From: CAVYGN01 sp963796325
Lineage (GTDB): Bacteria > Spirochaetota > Brevinematia > Brevinematales > JAOACQ01
NCBI GenBank assembly: GCA_963796325.1
Contig: CAWCLF010000001.1
Location: 682,001 to 746,000, forward strand
DNA: 64,000 bases
Reading direction: 5' to 3'
The stretch's first letter is position 1, and each line of letters opens with the position of its first letter. The translations under genes and the position numbers were made by a program. The notes beneath the pieces are model-generated. The model did not search any database and was not told where the DNA came from. It was given only the letters and a program-made list of their open reading frames with translations. Positions 17,089-26,042 of this stretch are shown here, in pieces.

Positions 17089-18687
17089 ATGAGGGAATTA
17101 TTATCCGGCAATGAGGCGCTGGCAAGGGGGGCTTTCGAAGCGAATGTCCGTGTAGCCGCGGGCTACCCCGGCACGCCCAGTTCAGAGATCATAGAGACAA
17201 TATCTCTAAAATATCCCGGTATCGATTCGGAATGGAGCATAAATGAAAAAGTGGCGATGGAAATCGCCCTCGGATCTTCCATCGCCGGGCTCAGGTCCAT
17301 GGCTGTAATGAAACATGTAGGGCTGAATGTTGCGTCGGACACTATGATGACAGCCGCTTATACGGGAGTGAATGCCGGGATGGTCGCAGTCGTTGCTGAC
17401 GACCCGGGCATGCATTCCTCGCAGAACGAACAGGATACAAGAAATTATGCCTCATTCGCCAGGCTTCCGGTATTCGAACCCGCAGACAGCCAGGAAGCTC
17501 TCGATATGATAAAAACAGCATTCGAAGTATCGGGTGAATTCGATACGATGGTCATTTTAAGATCTGTTACAAGGGTGTCTCATACCAAGAGCCCTGTAAT
17601 CATCGGGAAAGCTTCAAGAAGGTCTGCCCCATTAAATTACAAAAAAAACGCAGCCAAATATGTAATGGTGCCTGCCAATGCAATCCCCAGGCATGTAATT
17701 CTGCTTGAAAAATACGGAAGGCTCAGGGAATTTTCGAACAATTATGCAGGCAACAGGGCGGAGTATAAAGATAAGAAAATCGGGATTATCACTCATGGTC
17801 TGACTTACCAGCATGTCCGGGAGGCCATGCCTGATGCAAGCGTTTTTAAAATTGCCATGTATCCTCTGCCGATAGACAGGATACGCGAATTCGCAGCAGA
17901 GGTCCGCAGCCTCTATATCGTTGAGGAGCTTGACCCTGTGATCGAGGAAGAAATAAAGGCGGCCGGGATTAAAGCGGCCGGAAAAGAGATAATACCATCC
18001 GCAGGCGAAGTCTTTCCGGCTGTCATTAAAAAGGCTTTTAATATTCATATGCCTGAAAGCGGCAGGCCTTCCCTACCTCTTATCCCTGCCAGGCCGCCCC
18101 TACTCTGCAAGGGATGCGGGCATATCCCGGTATTTGAAGTACTGAGGGATTTAAAAGCCGTAGTCCTGGGTGATATCGGCTGTTATACGCTGGGCGCGCT
18201 TCCGCCCTATCAGGCTATGGATACCACAGTCTGCATGGGAGCCAGTATAGGCAATGAAATAGGGTTCAGAAAAGCCGCCGAATTATCGGGGAAGAATATT
18301 ATTTCAGCGGCGGTCATAGGGGATTCCACGTTTTATCATTCGGGAATACCCGGTTTACTTGACGCCGTTTATAACGGCACTCCCATCACTTTGATTATAC
18401 TTGACAACCGTGTTACCGCAATGACCGGCCATCAACCCAATATCGGTTCGGAACTCGACGGCAAGTTCAGGGACACTCTCAAAATCGACCTCATCGAACT
18501 TGTCCGGGGTCTGGGTGTTAAAAGAGCCAGGCGTGTCAATGCTTATAAAAAGGAAGAACTCTTAAATGCAGTAAAAGAGGAATCCGCTTCAGGTGAAGTG
18601 TCTGTAATCGTAGTCGATGAAATTTGCGTTATCGGAGAAGCCCGGTTGAAAAAATTGAAGAGTGATAAACCGGGGGCCGTTCAATGA
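17089..18687 (+). CDS. iorA: Indolepyruvate:ferredoxin oxidoreductase alpha subunit lacking the ferredoxin domain
   Basis: A 532-residue protein. It opens with the pyrimidine-binding half (LLSGNEALARGAFEANVRVAAGYPGTPSSEI). The C-terminal thiamine diphosphate half has LLCKGCGHIPVFEVLR near residue 345 and the metal/TPP motif GDSTFYHSG...NGTPITLIILDN. IorA oxidises aryl pyruvates from aromatic amino acids to aryl-CoA, reducing ferredoxin. Typical IorA (about 600 residues) ends in two [4Fe-4S] CxxCxxCxxxCP motifs. Here the protein stops after EICVIGEARLKKLK and has none, so electrons must leave through a separate protein. The ATG at 17089 has an AGGTG site; a GTG at 17077 is also in frame. The stop overlaps the next gene by 4 bases. 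Confidence 0.92.
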   Translation: MRELLSGNEALARGAFEANVRVAAGYPGTPSSEIIETISLKYPGIDSEWSINEKVAMEIALGSSIAGLRSMAVMKHVGLNVASDTMMTAAYTGVNAGMVAVVADDPGMHSSQNEQDTRNYASFARLPVFEPADSQEALDMIKTAFEVSGEFDTMVILRSVTRVSHTKSPVIIGKASRRSAPLNYKKNAAKYVMVPANAIPRHVILLEKYGRLREFSNNYAGNRAEYKDKKIGIITHGLTYQHVREAMPDASVFKIAMYPLPIDRIREFAAEVRSLYIVEELDPVIEEEIKAAGIKAAGKEIIPSAGEVFPAVIKKAFNIHMPESGRPSLPLIPARPPLLCKGCGHIPVFEVLRDLKAVVLGDIGCYTLGALPPYQAMDTTVCMGASIGNEIGFRKAAELSGKNIISAAVIGDSTFYHSGIPGLLDAVYNGTPITLIILDNRVTAMTGHQPNIGSELDGKFRDTLKIDLIELVRGLGVKRARRVNAYKKEELLNAVKEESASGEVSVIVVDEICVIGEARLKKLKSDKPGAVQ

Positions 18688-20207
18688 ACTCCATGCTGAT
18701 ATCCTATCTTGTCAGCATGAGTTTCTGCGCTTTTCTTATCATTCAATCCGCCATTTATTACTTATTTATTTCAAGGAACAAGGAACTCAGGAGGTCGAAA
18801 GTCGACTTCCTGATAATCATCGTAATAGCGTTGAGCATCATCGTAACAGATTTGACGGTGCCGGCAGGTCAGACTTACCCCGGCAGTAAAGAACTTTTTG
18901 ATAAATTGTTCATCGTTTTCGGCATTACGAGCCTGTTTTTTTATATTTTCTTCCTTCGATTCATTTCAGTATCGATCAAGGATTCCGCTTTTGTGGAAAC
19001 CGACGGATATAAAAAGAAAAACAGGCGTTTCCTGGCAGGGTTATTAATTATATGCGCTTTAAGCATACTGGCGGTCGCTTCTTTCTATATGTTCAAAAGC
19101 CTGGATAATTTCTATTTTATTTTTCAGGTCATTCTGATAATCATGCTTATCGGTATAGGGGCTGTAGAGGGGGTGGAATTCAGCAGGATCCTCAAAAATG
19201 AATCCGGCAAGATTTCATCGCTGAACCTGCTGCGGTATAAGACGCTTCTCTACGTGGGAATATTTGCGCTTCTCATGGGCATACTGGAAATCATTATTGA
19301 CCTTATGAATTTGCAATGGATCTATAGAACCATAGGATCACCCTTTTCGGTGGGAACTGGAATTATGATGATAGGCTTGTCTCTTAATTTCGTTTTCGAG
19401 TATCTCAACGTATTGACTCGAGCCAACGATACGAACAAGAAAATATCGGAACTCAACAGGCAGATGATGGATGACGTAAGGACGGCGCAGTCGCTGCAGA
19501 TATCGCTTCTTCCGCTTGACAAGCAGAAATATATACAGAACTTCATCGATATGGAGATCTCATATATGCCTATGCAGAGCGTAGGCGGCGATTATTACGA
19601 CTTTTACAAGCTGGACGAAAACAACCTTCTGATATTTTTAGGCGATGCTTCCGGACATGGGGTTTATGCGGCGATGATCTGGGCGATCCTCAAAGTCGAA
19701 GTCGAGGAGCTTATCGAAAATAAATATTTCAACAACCTTTCCCAGGCCTTTACCCTGCTTAACCAGAGAATTACCCGTATCCTTGAAAACACCTATTCAT
19801 ATGCGACGCTGTTTGCATGTTCAGTCAACCTCGACAGCAGGGTCATTAATTTCATCTCGGCGGGTCATACGGACCAGCTTTATTATTCAAGGCAGGAAAA
19901 TACTGTAAAAAGGGTCAGGAATAAGAACCCTATTATAGGGACGTTCAAGAATGCCAAATTTACGGCCGATTCGATAAACTGCAGAAGCGGCGACGTCCTG
20001 CTGCTATTCAGCGACGGCATTGTAGAGGGGATCGATCCTGAAGGCAGGCAGCTGGGAAAGGAAAGGCTTGAAAAAATATTTTACGAAGTCGCAAAAAAAA
20101 GCGTAACGGCGTCGGAAATGATCGGTGATATTCTGATAAGGCTCGAGGATTTCTTCGAAGGCACGCTTCAGAAGGACGACAGGACCGTTATGGTCATTAA
20201 ATTATAA
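18684..20207 (+). CDS. Seven-transmembrane SpoIIE/PP2C-type serine phosphatase (RsbU-like)
   Basis: A 507-residue protein. About seven hydrophobic helices occupy residues 1-245. A linker helix (ISELNRQMMDDVRTAQSLQISLLP) follows, then a SpoIIE/PP2C phosphatase domain. Metal-binding motifs are intact: VGGDYYDF near 297, GDASGHGVYAAM near 325, ISAGHTD near 400, FSDGIVEG near 445 and KDDRTVMVIKL at the end. Such proteins dephosphorylate anti-sigma antagonists in partner-switching pathways. Remarkably, it overlaps iorA by 4 bases and sits 13 bases before iorB, splitting the two enzyme subunits in one operon. No anti-sigma factor or antagonist gene is nearby. Confidence 0.88.
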   Translation: MNSMLISYLVSMSFCAFLIIQSAIYYLFISRNKELRRSKVDFLIIIVIALSIIVTDLTVPAGQTYPGSKELFDKLFIVFGITSLFFYIFFLRFISVSIKDSAFVETDGYKKKNRRFLAGLLIICALSILAVASFYMFKSLDNFYFIFQVILIIMLIGIGAVEGVEFSRILKNESGKISSLNLLRYKTLLYVGIFALLMGILEIIIDLMNLQWIYRTIGSPFSVGTGIMMIGLSLNFVFEYLNVLTRANDTNKKISELNRQMMDDVRTAQSLQISLLPLDKQKYIQNFIDMEISYMPMQSVGGDYYDFYKLDENNLLIFLGDASGHGVYAAMIWAILKVEVEELIENKYFNNLSQAFTLLNQRITRILENTYSYATLFACSVNLDSRVINFISAGHTDQLYYSRQENTVKRVRNKNPIIGTFKNAKFTADSINCRSGDVLLLFSDGIVEGIDPEGRQLGKERLEKIFYEVAKKSVTASEMIGDILIRLEDFFEGTLQKDDRTVMVIKL

Positions 20208-20220
20208 AGAGGAATTTGTT

Positions 20221-20799
20221 GTGGAAACGAAAAACATCGTTATTTGCGGGGTGGGAGGGCAGGGAATAATTCTGGCATCCGACATCCTGTCTTACGCTCT
20301 TTTTAAAACAGGTTTCGATGTCAAGAAGAATGAAATACATGGAATGAGCCAGAGGGAAGGGGCTGTAACGAGTTTTATCAGGTACGGCGATAAAGTCTAT
20401 AGCCCTGTCATTTCCCCCGGAGAGGCCGATTTTCTTATCGGTTTTGAGAAGCTGGAAGCAATGCGAAACAGCTATTATCTTAAAAAAAACGGATTTGCCG
20501 TTATTAATTCCCTGGAAATTCCTCCGGTTTCGGTAATAATGGGGATTTCAAAGTATCCGGGGAACATAGAGGAATATTTTTCATCGCTTTCAGTCACTTT
20601 CAGGATCGTGGACGCCCTGGAAGCCGTAAAGCCTCTTTCTAACGTGAAACTTGTCAATACAATGCTGCTCGGGGTGCTGTCCAATGCAATGCCCGATATT
20701 TCTTTTAATACATGGAAGCTTTCAATAAAATCTTTTGTAAAATCGGGATTTGAACTTAAGAATTACAAGGCTTTCGAAATCGGACGGGCCGGAGGCTGA
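20221..20799 (+). CDS. iorB: Indolepyruvate:ferredoxin oxidoreductase beta subunit
   Basis: A 192-residue gamma-type subunit of 2-oxoacid:ferredoxin oxidoreductases. The N-terminal IVICGVGGQGIILASDILSY motif is characteristic, followed by EIHGMSQREGAVTSFIRYG, both conserved in IorB. It pairs with IorA for aryl pyruvate oxidation. The start is GTG at 20221, with AGAGG upstream. It is separated from iorA by the PP2C phosphatase gene but on the same strand and closely spaced, so the three are probably one operon, continuing into folK. Confidence 0.93.
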   Translation: METKNIVICGVGGQGIILASDILSYALFKTGFDVKKNEIHGMSQREGAVTSFIRYGDKVYSPVISPGEADFLIGFEKLEAMRNSYYLKKNGFAVINSLEIPPVSVIMGISKYPGNIEEYFSSLSVTFRIVDALEAVKPLSNVKLVNTMLLGVLSNAMPDISFNTWKLSIKSFVKSGFELKNYKAFEIGRAGG

Positions 20800-20826
20800 T
20801 CTATACCGTTCTTGAGCGGAGCGCTT

Positions 20827-21306
20827 ATGCATACCGTTTACATATCTATCGGTTCCAATACGAAAGACAAAAAGAAATACATCCGCGCCTCGATCGAAAA
20901 ACTGCAAAACATTACCCATGTCAAAAAATGTTCCTCGCCTTACCGCACAAAACCTTACGGCCTTTTAAACCAGCCGGATTTTATAAATATGGCGGTTGAG
21001 GCCCAAACCGGCCTTCGCCCCGGAAAGCTTCTTCAAAAACTTCAGGAAATCGAAACATCGCTCGGACGTGTAAGAACCGTCAGGTGGGGGGAAAGGACAA
21101 TCGACCTGGACATAATATTCTACGACAGCGATATCATAAGGATGAAAGATCTTGTCATACCTCATTATGATATGCATAACAGGATTTTTGTGTTAAGACC
21201 CCTCCTGGAGATCTGTCCTGAATACGTTCACCCGGTATTGAAAAAAAGCATATCTGTCCTTTACAACGAACTCATGGGAAAAGGGGCGCCGGAATTAAAT
21301 TCTTAA
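20827..21306 (+). CDS. folK: 2-amino-4-hydroxy-6-hydroxymethyldihydropteridine diphosphokinase
   Basis: A 159-residue enzyme of tetrahydrofolate synthesis that transfers pyrophosphate from ATP to the pterin. The family motifs YISIGSNTKDKKKYI at the start, the active-site stretch LGRVRTVRWGERTIDLDIIFYD, and VIPHYDMHNRIFVLRPLLEICP are all present. The ATG at 20827 with GGAG six bases upstream is preferred over a TTG at 20812. It is the last recognisable gene of the iorA-phosphatase-iorB run. Other folate genes are not in the window. Confidence 0.96.
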   Translation: MHTVYISIGSNTKDKKKYIRASIEKLQNITHVKKCSSPYRTKPYGLLNQPDFINMAVEAQTGLRPGKLLQKLQEIETSLGRVRTVRWGERTIDLDIIFYDSDIIRMKDLVIPHYDMHNRIFVLRPLLEICPEYVHPVLKKSISVLYNELMGKGAPELNS

Positions 21307-21390
21307 TTGATAAAAAGCTTAACAAATTCATAAATAATGATATAATTTAACTGTTCCTTATCGAGCGAAACTTCCGGAGGAAAGAGAAGG

Positions 21391-23172
21391 ATGGCGGAAA
21401 ATAATGAAACACCTGAAAAATATATAACGGAAGAGGCGGATGCATACCTGGAACTTGGGCATCTTCTTAAAAAAGACAGGCCGCAGGAAGCCAGAGCCAG
21501 GGTTCTCGAGATATTGAACCGGGACATCAGCCCCGAAGACAAAATAAGGCTCATCAATGAAACGGATGCCTCTGAGAACGCTCAGGCGGAAGGCGGAAAC
21601 GCCGGGATTGAGCCTTCAAAAAAAAGGCCGGTTGTTCTGCATACAACCGCCGGCATGAACCTGGTCAATATAAAAAAAAATTTGAAAAGAACGGGGCTGT
21701 TTACATATATTTTCATCGAATGGACGAATATCAGGATGTTTGCTTTTAAAACATCTATTTTAAGATCGGGCTTTTTCAGATTTCAAATCGCAATCAAGAG
21801 GAACGGCTGGGAATCGATAAGGAAAGACGCATCATTCGCGGAAGGATATATTAAATATGTCCTGGAAAACGGGTGGATGATCCTCGACAAATTCGATTAT
21901 AACCTTATCGCCCTGGCGGACAGGCTTTTTAAAGAGGTCCTTCTCGTCAATATCACCTATTTTCCCAATGCCGAGTATATACTTGATAAACTTAAAAAGG
22001 TGGAAATGTATTTCCTTGCATGCCACTACAGGCAGGACTACCCGGAAAGGATTTTAGAGAGCATAACGGCTGTTTTAAAATATTTTAACAAACCGGAAAG
22101 TAAAATACAGGGCATTTCGTATTTCATAAAGCGTTTCCTGTTCCAGACAGGCGATCCGGTTTCCCTTTTTAACCTTTTACTTGCGGCGAACATGGTCCGC
22201 TGCAGGAAATACCTGACGCTTTACGATCTTATCCAGGAGTCCCAGGGAGGAGTGGTTTCGAACAATATATTCGAATGTCCTGATGGAGTTGAGATAAAAA
22301 TAGCTTCATTTATCAATGAGAATGAAATGAGGCTTGAACAGCTCCAGGAGGAAAAAAAGGGGCTGGGCAAAGTAGGTTTGTTTTTAAAACAATTCTCCGC
22401 CCTGAAAACCGACGGCAGGGGCCTTGCAGAATATGAAGCTCTCATTATGTTTTATGATTCCGGGACCGCGCCTGAAAAAACGCATTTCCTGGTGGACAGG
22501 GACAATCTCTTCGTTTTCGGAGGCAATTTCATCAAGCGTTTTATTAAGGAATTCGAGATTTTCCTGAACGGCAAAATTAAAATTGAGGAAGCCGGAGAGA
22601 TCCAGCTCTTCAGTTATGACTTTTTTGTCAATAACCTCGGCAGGATGCAGAGTCTCCTGAAAGCCTTCGGCTCCCTGAATATGGCGTCTCTAAGGATAAA
22701 CCATTCGCGCTTGTCGGAGATCAAAAAGGATAAAAGCCAGGCGGGAATCAGCAGGGAAGAAGCTGAAGTTGTGAGGTTTATAGACGAACTTTCGGCCGTT
22801 GTCCTGGACATAGGCAAGAAAACAGGGCATCTGGCGCTGATATATTTAATGAATTCACAGGAAGAGCAAAACGAACAGATATACCAGCCGATAGACCTTT
22901 CATTCCTGTCAAAGAACGTGTTTTCCGTCCCGTTCGGCGATAAGAAAATCGTCTCGCCGGGCTATCTCAATGATAAGACATTTGCAGAAGCCCTCTCGAT
23001 CATCGCCGGGATCTGCTACGATATGTGCAGGTACATGCAGAACGAGGAAGTAGTGACATACAGGGAAAACGAACTTTCAATCAACAGCAAGATCCGGAAA
23101 ATAAGGAAGATTCTTGAAAGGGTCGCAGACCCCGATACCTTTGAAAGGATAAAAAAGGTATACGGCCTTTGA
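21391..23172 (+). CDS. Large hypothetical protein
   Basis: A 593-residue protein with no family I recognise. There is no signal peptide and no membrane helix. The N-terminal 80 residues are acidic and helical, with a short TPR-like stretch (EADAYLELGHLLKKDRPQEARARVLEIL), followed by a low-complexity linker and a large alpha/beta region. The ATG at 21391 has a strong GGAGG-AAAGAGAAGG site. The stop is directly followed by a heptad-repeat locus (23175). Cytoplasmic by prediction; function unknown. Confidence 0.65.
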   Translation: MAENNETPEKYITEEADAYLELGHLLKKDRPQEARARVLEILNRDISPEDKIRLINETDASENAQAEGGNAGIEPSKKRPVVLHTTAGMNLVNIKKNLKRTGLFTYIFIEWTNIRMFAFKTSILRSGFFRFQIAIKRNGWESIRKDASFAEGYIKYVLENGWMILDKFDYNLIALADRLFKEVLLVNITYFPNAEYILDKLKKVEMYFLACHYRQDYPERILESITAVLKYFNKPESKIQGISYFIKRFLFQTGDPVSLFNLLLAANMVRCRKYLTLYDLIQESQGGVVSNNIFECPDGVEIKIASFINENEMRLEQLQEEKKGLGKVGLFLKQFSALKTDGRGLAEYEALIMFYDSGTAPEKTHFLVDRDNLFVFGGNFIKRFIKEFEIFLNGKIKIEEAGEIQLFSYDFFVNNLGRMQSLLKAFGSLNMASLRINHSRLSEIKKDKSQAGISREEAEVVRFIDELSAVVLDIGKKTGHLALIYLMNSQEEQNEQIYQPIDLSFLSKNVFSVPFGDKKIVSPGYLNDKTFAEALSIIAGICYDMCRYMQNEEVVTYRENELSINSKIRKIRKILERVADPDTFERIKKVYGL

Positions 23173-23174
23173 TC

Positions 23175-23244
23175 AGTCGGCAGTCAACAGTCGAGAGTCG
23201 TGAGTTAAAAGTCAAAACACACTGTTGACTGTCGACTGCCGACT
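23175..23244. repeat. Heptad repeat locus A (AGTC/GACT inverted array)
   Basis: Left half: consecutive 7-base units beginning AGTC (AGTCGGC, AGTCAAC, AGTCGAG, AGTCGTG and variants). Right half: units ending GACT (GTTGACT, GTCGACT, GCCGACT). The outer units are complementary, so the array can fold into a hairpin. It starts 3 bases after one stop codon and reaches into the stop codon (complement of 23243-23245) of the converging GH5 gene. Confidence 0.75.
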
Positions 23245-24307
23245 AACGTTCGGACATCCATTGCCTGACGAATTTTCCCGACGGGCTCAGGCTGTCGGAA
23301 TCCCATCCGCCGGAAGTCTTGCTGTTCGGCTTCAACGCCGCGCTGTCTTCCCTGGCGTCGCTAAAGGACCAGTTGCACCAGCTGATCTTTTTGTCGTTCA
23401 GGAACTTCATCCAGGCTTCGGATTCTTCCACAAAAGGGCCGTTCATGCCTGTACAGTCCGAAGTGCCCCACTCGGTGCAGAAAATGGCTATCTTTTTTAA
23501 GGCCTTGTCTACGCGGTCGCGCAGGGACTGTTTATGAGTCCCGGCATAAAAATGCATCGTATACATTATATTGTCGAATTTCAGCGGGTCATCAGCAGGG
23601 CCTTCGACGTCCTGGCTCCAGGTTCCTGTGCCGACAATAATAATCGCATTCGAATCCCCCGACCTTATGGCGGGAATGACATATTCGGCATAGGGTTTTA
23701 TTTTATCTTCCCAGTTTACATCGCTGCCGTTCGGTTCGTTGCAGATCTCGTAAATCACATGTTTTTTAGATCCGTAAAGAAACGACATTTGTTTGAAAAA
23801 TTTATAAGCCTCTTTTTTATATGTATTCGGATCCCCGTCGCGTTCCTGGTGCCAGTCTATGATGCAGTATATGCCGCTTGCTTCGGTGTAATCCACCGCC
23901 TCTTTAACGGTAAAAGCAAGGGATGAATTCTTTGTATATCCGCCTTCAGTCGTATACATTGCGGCGCGGAAAACATCCATTTTCCAGTTTTTGGCAAGCC
24001 ATGCTATGCCGTCTTTATTGACGAACTGGCCGTACCACTGAAGACCATGGGTTGAGAATCCCCTGAGCTGCACGGGTTTTCCCTGTTCGTCGCAGAGCTG
24101 CGTCCCTATAACTTTCAGTTTGCCATGTATTGAGACCGGGGATGATTCGGGGTAATTTCCGGCAACTCCTGAATTTGTAAATACGGACACCCGAGTCTGA
24201 TCCGCTGTGACACCCGGCTTTACCTCGTTGGATCCGGTGCAGGACCAGAAAAAAAGAAAAGATAATCCGGTTAAAATCGCAATCCTGTGGATTGTCCGTT
24301 GATTCAT
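23243..24307 (-). CDS. GH5 family endoglucanase-like lipoprotein
   Basis: A 354-residue glycoside hydrolase. A lipoprotein signal peptide ends at FFWSC (Cys near residue 23). The catalytic (beta/alpha)8 domain begins with QLRGFSTHGLQWYGQF, typical of GH5 subfamily 2. The acid/base Glu is in YEICNEPNG, the nucleophile Glu is in IFCTEWGTSDCTG, and a conserved His is in MYTMHFYAGTH. It would cut beta-1,4-glucans at the cell surface. The ATG at 24307 follows a GGAGG site. The gene is bracketed by heptad repeats A and B, and its stop codon lies in repeat A. Confidence 0.92.
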   Translation of the reverse strand: MNQRTIHRIAILTGLSFLFFWSCTGSNEVKPGVTADQTRVSVFTNSGVAGNYPESSPVSIHGKLKVIGTQLCDEQGKPVQLRGFSTHGLQWYGQFVNKDGIAWLAKNWKMDVFRAAMYTTEGGYTKNSSLAFTVKEAVDYTEASGIYCIIDWHQERDGDPNTYKKEAYKFFKQMSFLYGSKKHVIYEICNEPNGSDVNWEDKIKPYAEYVIPAIRSGDSNAIIIVGTGTWSQDVEGPADDPLKFDNIMYTMHFYAGTHKQSLRDRVDKALKKIAIFCTEWGTSDCTGMNGPFVEESEAWMKFLNDKKISWCNWSFSDAREDSAALKPNSKTSGGWDSDSLSPSGKFVRQWMSER

Positions 24308-24325
24308 TTTATGTCCTCCGTAATT

Positions 24326-24381
24326 AGTCGGCAGTTGACAGTCGGCAGTCGAGCGTTCGTTTCCGTTTCGACTCACGACTT
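24326..24381. repeat. Heptad repeat locus B
   Basis: AGTC-headed 7-base units (AGTCGGC, AGTTGAC, AGTCGGC, AGTCGAG), a short spacer, then CGACTCA/CGACTTA units. It lies between the fabH stop codon and the GH5 ribosome site. Same construction as locus A: AGTC units on the left, GACT units on the right. Confidence 0.7.
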
Positions 24382-24383
24382 AG

Positions 24384-25316
24384 TTACCATTTCACGGCGA
24401 CGGAGCCCCAGCTGAGCCCGGCGCCGAAACCTATCAGGAAAAGGATATCGCCCTTGACAAACCTGTCCTGCTTCCATGCCTCTTCGAGCGCAATCCCGAT
24501 CGAAGCGGACGAAGTGTTGCCGTATTTGTCAAGGTTCATAATAAAGTTTTCCATGGGAATTTTTGTCCTGTCCGAAACCGACTCGAAAATGCGCAGGTTT
24601 GCCTGGTGAGGGATTATGTATAAGTTTTTCCCGCCGGCTCCCGTCTTTTTTTTCATGGTATCGATAAGCTCGCATACTTTTGAAACGGCAAAGCGGAATA
24701 CTTTTTGGCCGTCCTGCCAGAAATAAGGGTTTCCTTCCCTGGACCCCATCGTTATATATTTATAACCGCTGCCGTCAAGACCAAGTTCGAAATCCAGGAT
24801 CTCATGCTCGTAGTCCTTCTTGGAAAGCAGCACTGACGATCCGCCGTCCCCGAGAAGAATACAGCTTGCCCTGTCGGTATAATCGGTGAAGCTCGACATC
24901 TTTTCACTGGCGGTGATAAGTGCATATTTATAGTCGAGGCTCTGCATCATGCTGCTTCCGATGGCCATGGCGTATATGAGACCGGAACAGGCGGCATTCA
25001 CATCGAAGGCGGCCAGGTTCGAGAGGCCCAGAGAGCCTGCAATTTTGCTGGCCTGGTAAGGTATGCTTGTTTCGCTTGTGGCCGAACTCGATATGATAAG
25101 GTCGGGCTTTACATTGACCGAGGAAAGGCAGGCCTGCGCCGCTTTCACCGCTATATCCGATGAATGCATATCCTGGGGGGCGATCCGTCTTTCCCTTATG
25201 CCCGTCCTGGATACGATCCATTCATTATTGGTATCCACCATTTTTTCAAGATCGGCATTTGTAAGTTTATTATCCGGCAGATATTTTCCGATCGATTTGA
25301 TTCCAACCTTATTCAT
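24384..25316 (-). CDS. fabH: 3-oxoacyl-ACP synthase III (beta-ketoacyl-ACP synthase III)
   Basis: A 310-residue thiolase-fold enzyme that starts fatty acid synthesis by condensing acetyl-CoA with malonyl-ACP. The catalytic triad is visible: Cys in AFDVNAACSGLIYAM (near residue 110), His in YIIPHQANLRIFE (near 235) and Asn in KYGNTSSASIG (near 265). The C-terminal GFGAGLSWGSVAVKW is typical. It overlaps fapR by 8 bases, so the two genes are translated together. FapR-type regulation of fatty acid synthesis is implied by the operon. Confidence 0.96.
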   Translation of the reverse strand: MNKVGIKSIGKYLPDNKLTNADLEKMVDTNNEWIVSRTGIRERRIAPQDMHSSDIAVKAAQACLSSVNVKPDLIISSSATSETSIPYQASKIAGSLGLSNLAAFDVNAACSGLIYAMAIGSSMMQSLDYKYALITASEKMSSFTDYTDRASCILLGDGGSSVLLSKKDYEHEILDFELGLDGSGYKYITMGSREGNPYFWQDGQKVFRFAVSKVCELIDTMKKKTGAGGKNLYIIPHQANLRIFESVSDRTKIPMENFIMNLDKYGNTSSASIGIALEEAWKQDRFVKGDILFLIGFGAGLSWGSVAVKW

Positions 25317-25932
25317 TACTATCCTCCATTATTTCTTCTTCCCTGAAGAGATTCAGATGCGATGCCTGATCGGCGTTCAGACAGTATATTGTAAAGATCC
25401 CTTCAAAGACTATATCTTTTTTTGTTTTCATGATCACTTCGACTTCCCTTTTATGCTTGTAGCTTTTCAGTACCCGCGCTTTTGCAAGCACCCTTTCTCC
25501 GCTGTGTACAGGTGAAAAAAATGCGATTTTTGCATCCGATGTCAGGGCAAATTCGGTGTCGAGGATTGCATTGGCGAGAGTGTTGGCCTGGGCGAAAAGA
25601 ATATGCCCCCGTATGATATCGGATTTTTTAAGGGCCATGGAATCGTCGGTATCGAGAAGGGACAACCCTTCCTTTTCCAGGTCGATTTCGAGGATGTCTC
25701 CGATAATTTCGGTCCCCTTCAGGGCCTTGGCCTCTGCAAACATTGTTGCCGAAATATCCTTGCCTCTTTTTCTTACTTCGGGTATGCCTATTCTGCGCCG
25801 GTCCGACCTGACAGTATGGATGCTGACATTAAGGATCCTTGCAAGATCCTCATCGAGGATCAGCGGATTTTTAGCGATTTCATCATGAATACGGTTGTAC
25901 CTTTCCTGAATCGGTTCGGGAACCTTGTTCAT
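25309..25932 (-). CDS. fapR: FapR-type fatty acid biosynthesis regulator
   Basis: A 207-residue protein with an N-terminal DeoR-like HTH (DEDLARILNVSIHTVRSDRRRIGIPEVRKR, about residues 22-55). A C-terminal hotdog/thioesterase-like domain follows (IIRGHILFAQANTLANAI near 108, FSPVHSGERVLAKARV). This is the FapR layout, in which malonyl-CoA binding releases the repressor. FapR is best known from Gram-positive Firmicutes, so its presence in an apparently diderm genome is notable. It overlaps fabH by 8 bases. A palindrome over its own promoter suggests autoregulation. Confidence 0.88.
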   Translation of the reverse strand: MNKVPEPIQERYNRIHDEIAKNPLILDEDLARILNVSIHTVRSDRRRIGIPEVRKRGKDISATMFAEAKALKGTEIIGDILEIDLEKEGLSLLDTDDSMALKKSDIIRGHILFAQANTLANAILDTEFALTSDAKIAFFSPVHSGERVLAKARVLKSYKHKREVEVIMKTKKDIVFEGIFTIYCLNADQASHLNLFREEEIMEDSNE

Positions 25933-25969
25933 AACTTTCGCCTCTCAATATCACCATCTGATATCACTA

Positions 25970-26004
25970 TGTAATATTATAATACTACAGGCGTCGTATT
26001 GCAA
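25970..26004 (-). promoter_or_regulatory. fapR-fabH promoter with overlapping palindromic operator
   Basis: On the minus strand TTGCAA (26004-25999), a 17-base spacer and TATAAT (25981-25976) form a promoter. The -10 box is the centre of a 20-base palindrome (25970-25989; half-site TGTARTATTA) with one mismatched pair. A repressor bound there would block polymerase. ATATCAC also occurs twice, 13 bases apart, just downstream (25948 and 25961). Confidence 0.65.
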
Positions 26005-26042
26005 CTTTTTTTAAAAAAATTTCGGAAAATATTTTCGGCTTG

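Noticed and set aside
23175..23244. Heptad arrays read as a CRISPR
   Set aside because: The unit is only 7 bases and there are no unique spacers between repeats of constant length; no cas genes in the window.
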